From assembly GCA_021372555.1 (NCBI GenBank), contig JAJFUI010000016.1, positions 1-42,876 of the forward strand: a stretch of DNA of 42,876 nucleotides, written 5' to 3'. Source of the stretch: Planctomycetaceae bacterium (lineage in GTDB: Bacteria > Planctomycetota > Planctomycetia > Pirellulales > Thermoguttaceae). The notes under the pieces were generated by a model. The model was not told the DNA's origin. It was given only the letters and a program-made list of their open reading frames with translations, and searched no databases. Shown here piece after piece: positions 38,501-42,876 of this stretch (position 1 is its first letter; every line of letters starts with the position of its first letter). The position numbers and the translations under genes were made by a program.

Positions 38501-41500
38501 ACCTCGTCGCGGCAGGCACTCCGGAGGACGTTGCTGCGAAGGGAGCGAAGAAAGAAGAGAGAGGAGAGGACGGAAACGGTTTTGTCTCACACACCGGGCG
38601 TGTGTTGCATCGGGTGCTGTGGCCGCAGCACGCCGCGAAACCAAGCACAGCAGCGTCTGGCCCTTGCTCGGAAGGTAAATCTAAATCTATCGCCTCTCGC
38701 TACTCGAATGCCATTCGCGTACGTGGCGCTCGACAGCACAACCTCAAGGGTGTTGATGTCGAGATTCCCCGCGACAAGCTAACCGTTTGTTGCGGGCCGA
38801 GCGGCTCGGGCAAGACCTCGCTGGCAATCGACACCGTCTACGCCGAAGGACAGCGACGTTACGTCGAAAGCCTTAGCGCCTACGCCCGGCAGTTCATCGG
38901 CCAGATGCAGAAGCCGCGGGTGGACCATATCGAGGGGCTCTCGCCCGCCGTGGCCATCGAGCAAAAACGCGCCACACAGACGCCGCGAAGCACCGTCGGC
39001 ACCGTCACCGAAATTTATGACTACTTGCGGATCTTGATGTCGCGGCTCGGACGGCCGTATTGTCCGGCCTGCGACCTGCCGATCGGCAGCCAGTCGGCCG
39101 ACGAAATCATCGCCAAGATCATGGCCCAACCGCACGGCGCCAAACTCTACGTGATGGCGCCGCTGGAAATTCGCGTCGGCGAGCGCTATGAAACGCTGTG
39201 GGAGGAGACTCGGGCCTCCGGCTACGTGCGGATTCGTGTTGATGGCCGCACCTACTCCGTCGACGAGCTACCGGAGATTGATCGACGCCGCAAACATGAT
39301 GTCGAGGTCGTGGTCGACCGTATCGCGGTTCGCTCGGATGCCCGGTCGCGAATCGCTGGCAGCGTCGAGAACGCCCTGGCACTCGGTCGCGGCGTTCTGC
39401 GCGTCGCGTACCCCAGTGACGACCTGCCTGAGGAGCGATGGCCGGTCGAAACGCACAGCCAACACTTCGTGTGCGACCAGTGCGGCCGAAGCTTTGAGCC
39501 GCTTTCGCCCCATCATTTCTCGTTCAACAGCGTGCTCGGGTGGTGCCCCGCCTGCGAAGGGCTCGGCGTGCAAACCGGCACCAATCCGGCCACGCTGTTG
39601 CGGGACCCGAAATTGACGCTTGCCCAAGGCGCCATTGCCCTGTGGCCGGAAGCGGCCGGGACCGAAAATGCAGCGGCTGCGAAAGGCAATGAGGGTACGA
39701 ACGTCGCCGGCGCATCATCGCTGTTTGCCGCGATGCTCGATGCATTCTCTCGCGGCACCGGCATCCCGCTCGACGTCCCCTTTGAGCAGCTTGGCGGCCG
39801 CCATCGCCGCCTGATCTTCCACGGCACGGACGACCAGTGGTTTGACGTGCCCCAGAGAGGAGAGGGAGCCAAGAAAAGGACGCTGGGCACTTCCGCGCCC
39901 AGTCTGCTCAAGTTCCAATACAAGGGCCTTTATCCGGCCCTAGAGGAAGCCAGCCGCATCTCGCCCTCGTTCCGCATGCGGCTCGAAAAGCTCGTGGATG
40001 AGGTGGAGTGCTCCGTTTGCTACGGCAGCCGACTTCGCGACGATGCGGGAGCCATGCGGCTCTTCCTCGGCGAGAATGCCTCGGGCCGAACGATCGACGA
40101 GCTTTGCCGCCTCCCGCTCGGTCGGCTGCTCGACGAGTTCCAAAACTGGAAACAAAGCGACCGCGAGCGGAAAATCGCCGGCGAGGTGAGCCGCGAAATC
40201 TGCAACCGGGTGCGATTCCTGGTCGATGTCGGTCTCGACTACCTGACGCTGAGCCGTTCTGCGGCGACCCTCTCGGGCGGCGAAATGCAGCGCATCCGGC
40301 TGGCCTCGCAGGTAGGTAGCGGACTCTGCGGCGTGCTCTACGTCCTGGACGAACCGACCATCGGATTGCATCCCCGCGACAATCGCCGGCTGCTGAACGC
40401 CCTGGACAAGCTCCGCGACCTCGGCAACACGCTGCTGGTTGTCGAGCACGACCGCGAAGTCGTCCGCCACGCCGACCAGCTCCTGGACTTTGGCCCCGCC
40501 GCCGGCCGGCACGGCGGGCAGGTCGTTGCCGATGGCACGCCCGATCAGGTCGCCCGCCGCCGCGGTTCCGTCACCGGACCGTATTTGTCAGGCAAGAAGG
40601 CGATCCCCGTGCCGAGCAATCGGCGGATCGGAGCGCTGGAAGAAAAGAAGAAACGGACACGAGGTGAAAAGCAGAATAGCGGAGACGCCTTGTCCGCTCG
40701 CACGTTCCCCAACGGCTGCCTGGAAATCCTCGGCGCGCGTCACAACAACCTCAAGAACATCGACGTGCGCATCCCGCTGGGCACATTGACCGCCGTTTGC
40801 GGCGTCAGCGGCAGCGGCAAGAGCTCGCTGGTCGAGGATGTGCTGTACGCCTCGCTGGCCCGCACGCTCCATCGCGCAAAGACCACGCCTGGCGCCCACG
40901 ATGCCATCCGCGGCCTTGAGCTCATCAACAAGGTGATTCGGGTAGATCAACAGGCGCTGGGGCAGACGCCCACTTCGAACCCGGCAACGTTCACCGGCGT
41001 TTTCGACCTGATTCGCACGCTTTACGCCCAGCTGCCCGAGGCGAAGCTCCGCGGTTTCACCCCGCGGCGATTCAGCTTCAACGTAGCTGGCGGGCGATGC
41101 GAAAAGTGCGAGGGGAACGGCCAGCTCTGCGTCGAAATGCACTTCCTGCCCGACGTCTGGGTCGAATGCGACACCTGCGGCGGCCAACGTTACAATCCCG
41201 AGACGTTGGCCGTCCGCTACCACGGCCAATCAATCGCCGACGTGCTGAACATGTCGTGCGGCGAAGCAGTCAAGTTGTTTGCCAACATTCCGAAGATTCG
41301 CCGCCCGTTGCAGACCCTCTGCGACGTTGGTCTCGATTATCTCACGCTCGGCCAGTCGGCGCCCACGCTTTCCGGCGGCGAGGCCCAGCGGGTGAAGCTT
41401 GCCGCGGAGCTGTCCCGACCCGATACCGGGCGGACGCTCTACCTGCTCGACGAGCCGACCACCGGCCTGCACTTCGACGACCTGGCCAAGCTGCTCGACG

Positions 41501-42861
41501 TCCTCAACCGCCTTGTCGATCTTGGCAACACCGTACTGGTGATCGAGCACAATCTCGACGTCATCAAGACCGCTGACTGGGTCATCGATCTCGGTCCTGA
41601 AGCGGGCGAGGGCGGCGGCTATGTCGTTGCCGCGGGCACACCCGAAGAGATCGTTCGCACGCATGAGATGAGGGAGACGGCGGACAAGGAGACCAAGAAA
41701 GCAGACAAGGCGAAAAGGAGAAAGGGAGACAAGGAGAAAAGCAAGGTAGCGGAGTCTCCTTGTCCCGCAGTCCCCCCGTCTCCCTGTCTCCTTACCGCCT
41801 CCCACACCGCCGCCGCGCTGGCCCCGGTGCTCGCCGCCGGACCGCTTATCGAGCGGAAGCCCTTCGACTTTGCCGCCGAGGCCGCGGAGCAGACCGGCGA
41901 TCACGACATCAACGAACTGGGTGCGGAAGTCCGCATGCCCTGGGAAACAGACGGACGCCGCTGGCACACGGAGCAGCGCGTCGGTCGCGCCGGCAACCCC
42001 TGCCGTTGGGATGGCCGCATCCTGGCCGAGGTCGTCGACCGCATTCAGCAGCGTGACGACCTCTTCGCCGAAACCGACTGGACCGATCGAAGCGTCGTCG
42101 AGATCCGCGCGGCCAAGAAGTCCGAGGGCTGGTTCTTCCACGCCATCACCGGCGAAGAGTGGCTGCTGAAAATGAAGTTCCGTACCGCTCGCAACACTTT
42201 CGACCGCGACGAACTGGTTGCGAAGCTCGACCTCAAGCCGCTCAACGACATGCCGGACCTCCCGCTGTACGGCACCGAGCCGCGCGTGCGGGTCAAGAAG
42301 CTGCGCGGCCCCTGGCAGGAGATTGATCTCCGCGTCCACGGCTACAGCGAAATCGACGGCACGGAGTTCTGGGATTTCGTGGATCGGGCCGTGGCGGGCT
42401 TCGCCGTCTTTCGCGAAAAGGTCCAGGCGAAGTCAGACATCTTGCAGCCCTGGAAGCAACTCGGCCGGGCGTGGCATGTGGCGCATCGCGGTTTTCCCCT
42501 CGGCAAGAAAATCCGCTGGGAGGCCGACGTGCTGGAGCGGCTGCTTGCGCTGCTCGAAGAAGCCGCGCCTAATGCGAATTTCGATTGGAGCCACAAGCAG
42601 GTCGTCCCGATCTGCCTGCCGAATCACCGTCGAGCTTGGGCGGCCGTCCAAACCAAGAAGCTCGACGCCGTCTATCTGCACCTCATGGCGCCGAAAGGCT
42701 CCTTCACGCTTGGCCAGATCACCGAACTCGGCCACGAGCCCGAACTGGACGCCGCCGCGCCAGATACCGACACCGTTCGCCTGAAGTTCCGCAGCGCCGC
42801 TGATCTCGGTCGCGGCGACCTCCGCGCCTTTCTGAAACAGCACGCGAAAGCGGCGAAATAG
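35590..42861 (+). CDS. uvrA: Giant tandem UvrA (two UvrA copies plus C-terminal extension)
   Basis: UvrA finds DNA damage with UvrB in nucleotide excision repair. This 2423-residue protein has two full UvrA copies (~1-975 and ~1038-2020). Each has two ATPase domains; all four Walker A loops (33-40, ~698, ~1070, ~1738), signatures (LSGGEMQR or LSGGEAQR) and Walker B boxes ([40 protein letters not shown]) are intact. Both copies keep the UvrB-binding insertion and zinc CxxC pairs (e.g. CTHC...CPEC, CEAC...CPVC). A charged linker (~2024-2090) leads to a ~310-residue extension made of two related units (2116-2285, 2286-2423). The copies differ throughout, so this is not an assembly artefact. Chlamydia UvrA is also tandem. 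The extension is unassigned. An extended -10 promoter is upstream. Confidence 0.95.
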   Translation: MPAADILVRGAREHNLRDVDLRLPRDRLICFTGVSGSGKSSLAFDTLYAEGQRRYVQSLSSFARQFLGEMPKPDVDLISGLNPSISISQKTGGQSPRSTVGTITEIYDYLRVLYARVGKGHCPQCGRPITAQSREQIIERILAMPAGSHLSILAPLVRGQKGEYRDLFSDLLKQGFVRARVDGRIVPLSDNLRLDRQMRHDIEVVIDRLVVGEKVRTRLAEAVELALRMGDGNLIAAAEQTEDGSASCETPDARNPKAEVLAADFEAEDSDLPPSAAPHSPFSLTLSAHYACTHCNLSFLPPSPQLFSFNNPQGMCPECSGLGQIYTFDPKQLIPDPSRSFQQGCVELIGSWRDMGRWRRHIYRGVAELLERQHGIPDGTILETAWEELDPKLQRALLWGTGHEHVTFTWRSGASGYKWGGKYEGIIPKLLSQYRTTQSRLQRRQLEKYMCVLGCETCHGQRLNPQACAVTLTSRVAKFRDRPERSLPEVCGLAVSDCEEFFSDLELDGTAQIIAAEAVKEIRGRLQFLKNVGLEYLTLERTAPTLSGGEMQRIRLAGQIGCGLVGVLYVLDEPSIGLHPRDNDRLIETLGRLRDQGNTVIVVEHDEDTMRASDYVVDFGPGPGVRGGHVVAAGPVEQIIAEPKSITGQYLSGRQRIEVPAHRRPIGDAKLIVRGATQNNLKNIDVEIPLGVFVCVTGVSGSGKSSLVSDILVEALGRDLNGGLGNPGTHRAIEGLDHLDKMIAIDQSPIGRTPRSNPATYIKVFDEIRRLYAQLPDAKARGYKSGRFSFNVRGGRCEACEGNGSTRLEMDFLADVWVTCPVCEGHRFNRETLQVRFKGKSIAQVLDMDVQEALRHFENVPAIADKLQRLHDVGLDYMKLGQPSPTLSGGEAQRVKLARELVKRGTGRTLYLLDEPTTGLHFADIQLLLRVLHSFVDAGNTVLVVEHNTEVIKTADWVIDLGPEGGAAGGYLVAAGTPEDVAAKGAKKEERGEDGNGFVSHTGRVLHRVLWPQHAAKPSTAASGPCSEGKSKSIASRYSNAIRVRGARQHNLKGVDVEIPRDKLTVCCGPSGSGKTSLAIDTVYAEGQRRYVESLSAYARQFIGQMQKPRVDHIEGLSPAVAIEQKRATQTPRSTVGTVTEIYDYLRILMSRLGRPYCPACDLPIGSQSADEIIAKIMAQPHGAKLYVMAPLEIRVGERYETLWEETRASGYVRIRVDGRTYSVDELPEIDRRRKHDVEVVVDRIAVRSDARSRIAGSVENALALGRGVLRVAYPSDDLPEERWPVETHSQHFVCDQCGRSFEPLSPHHFSFNSVLGWCPACEGLGVQTGTNPATLLRDPKLTLAQGAIALWPEAAGTENAAAAKGNEGTNVAGASSLFAAMLDAFSRGTGIPLDVPFEQLGGRHRRLIFHGTDDQWFDVPQRGEGAKKRTLGTSAPSLLKFQYKGLYPALEEASRISPSFRMRLEKLVDEVECSVCYGSRLRDDAGAMRLFLGENASGRTIDELCRLPLGRLLDEFQNWKQSDRERKIAGEVSREICNRVRFLVDVGLDYLTLSRSAATLSGGEMQRIRLASQVGSGLCGVLYVLDEPTIGLHPRDNRRLLNALDKLRDLGNTLLVVEHDREVVRHADQLLDFGPAAGRHGGQVVADGTPDQVARRRGSVTGPYLSGKKAIPVPSNRRIGALEEKKKRTRGEKQNSGDALSARTFPNGCLEILGARHNNLKNIDVRIPLGTLTAVCGVSGSGKSSLVEDVLYASLARTLHRAKTTPGAHDAIRGLELINKVIRVDQQALGQTPTSNPATFTGVFDLIRTLYAQLPEAKLRGFTPRRFSFNVAGGRCEKCEGNGQLCVEMHFLPDVWVECDTCGGQRYNPETLAVRYHGQSIADVLNMSCGEAVKLFANIPKIRRPLQTLCDVGLDYLTLGQSAPTLSGGEAQRVKLAAELSRPDTGRTLYLLDEPTTGLHFDDLAKLLDVLNRLVDLGNTVLVIEHNLDVIKTADWVIDLGPEAGEGGGYVVAAGTPEEIVRTHEMRETADKETKKADKAKRRKGDKEKSKVAESPCPAVPPSPCLLTASHTAAALAPVLAAGPLIERKPFDFAAEAAEQTGDHDINELGAEVRMPWETDGRRWHTEQRVGRAGNPCRWDGRILAEVVDRIQQRDDLFAETDWTDRSVVEIRAAKKSEGWFFHAITGEEWLLKMKFRTARNTFDRDELVAKLDLKPLNDMPDLPLYGTEPRVRVKKLRGPWQEIDLRVHGYSEIDGTEFWDFVDRAVAGFAVFREKVQAKSDILQPWKQLGRAWHVAHRGFPLGKKIRWEADVLERLLALLEEAAPNANFDWSHKQVVPICLPNHRRAWAAVQTKKLDAVYLHLMAPKGSFTLGQITELGHEPELDAAAPDTDTVRLKFRSAADLGRGDLRAFLKQHAKAAK
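41671..41785. repeat. Palindromic repeat element inside the uvrA linker
   Basis: Two nested inverted repeats: AGGGAGACG (41671-41679) with CGTCTCCCT (41777-41785), and GGACAAGGAGAC (41682-41693) with GTCTCCTTGTCC (41754-41765). A further copy of the motif, GGGAGACAAGGAG, is at 41724-41736. The element lies in frame and encodes the Lys/Glu-rich linker between the second UvrA copy and the C-terminal extension. I recall similar GGAGACAAGG repeats as frequent in planctomycete intergenic DNA. Confidence 0.6.
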
Positions 42862-42876
42862 TGCCCGTCAGGCGGA

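Noticed and set aside
41671..41785. CRISPR-like array in the A/G-rich repeats
   Set aside because: The repeats are nested and palindromic without regular spacers and lie within a conserved coding frame.
41230..42339. Long minus-strand frames opposite uvrA (also at 36586-37575 and 37705-38430)
   Set aside because: They are shadows of conserved UvrA coding sequence with no domain of their own.
35590..42861. Tandem UvrA as an assembly duplication
   Set aside because: The two copies differ in sequence throughout, use different insertions and linkers, and the junction is in frame.

Overview
The window looks like chromosomal DNA of a planctomycete, most likely of the Pirellulales. This is inferred from gene content, since there is no rRNA gene. 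Pointers are: two BBP7-type outer-membrane beta-barrel proteins; a secreted subtilase with an N-terminal LEPLEVRNL motif; a PEP-CTERM protein; a Ser/Thr kinase with a DLG instead of DFG motif; a giant tandem UvrA, a feature I recall from the PVC group (Chlamydia also has one); many genes without clear Shine-Dalgarno sites; GC-rich DNA; and numerous intergenic inverted repeats. I saw no tRNA, rRNA, CRISPR array, insertion sequence or prophage.

Layout. 1-6.5 kb: housekeeping and envelope genes. These are the 3' end of purF, a TlpA-like thioredoxin, queA (minus strand), a GT4 glycosyltransferase, rsmH, a membrane-anchored LysM protein in the place where ftsL usually follows rsmH, and a small SLOG-type protein. 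6.8-10.1 kb: a large secreted subtilase converging on a small Cys/Lys/Pro-repeat exported protein, with a hairpin terminator between them. 10.5-16.7 kb: a cyanophycin locus. Cyanophycin synthetase (cphA, plus) is divergent from a zinc-ribbon ABC exporter and a DUF1854 protein (minus). The 620-bp divergent region holds at least five perfect or near-perfect stem-loops. 17-19 kb: a small two-helix membrane protein, a short SerA-like dehydrogenase and a BON-domain protein. 18.9-23.9 kb (minus): a TolC-like protein with two homologous halves, a DusB-like enzyme, a membrane-anchored Ser/Thr kinase, and a STAS protein whose GTG overlaps the kinase stop. 24.3-27.2 kb: a SpsF-like nucleotidyltransferase converging on an operon of a GT2 glycosyltransferase, an unannotated 41-codon gene and a YdjC/HpnK-like deacetylase. 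27.3-30.8 kb: a secreted zinc peptidase with a lectin-like C-terminus, an iron-type binding lipoprotein and transaldolase. 31-35.2 kb: two BBP7 proteins flanking a PEP-CTERM protein. 35.6-42.86 kb: one 2423-residue UvrA.

Most interesting. (1) The cyanophycin synthetase / ABC exporter / DUF1854 module with its structured divergent region. (2) UvrA carrying two complete UvrA copies, four intact ATPase sites and a C-terminal extension built from a duplicated ~150-residue unit I cannot name, joined by a linker that carries an in-frame palindromic DNA element. (3) A tiny coupled gene in the glycosyltransferase/deacetylase operon. (4) The coupled kinase/STAS pair. All assignments come from reading motifs; no database search was run.
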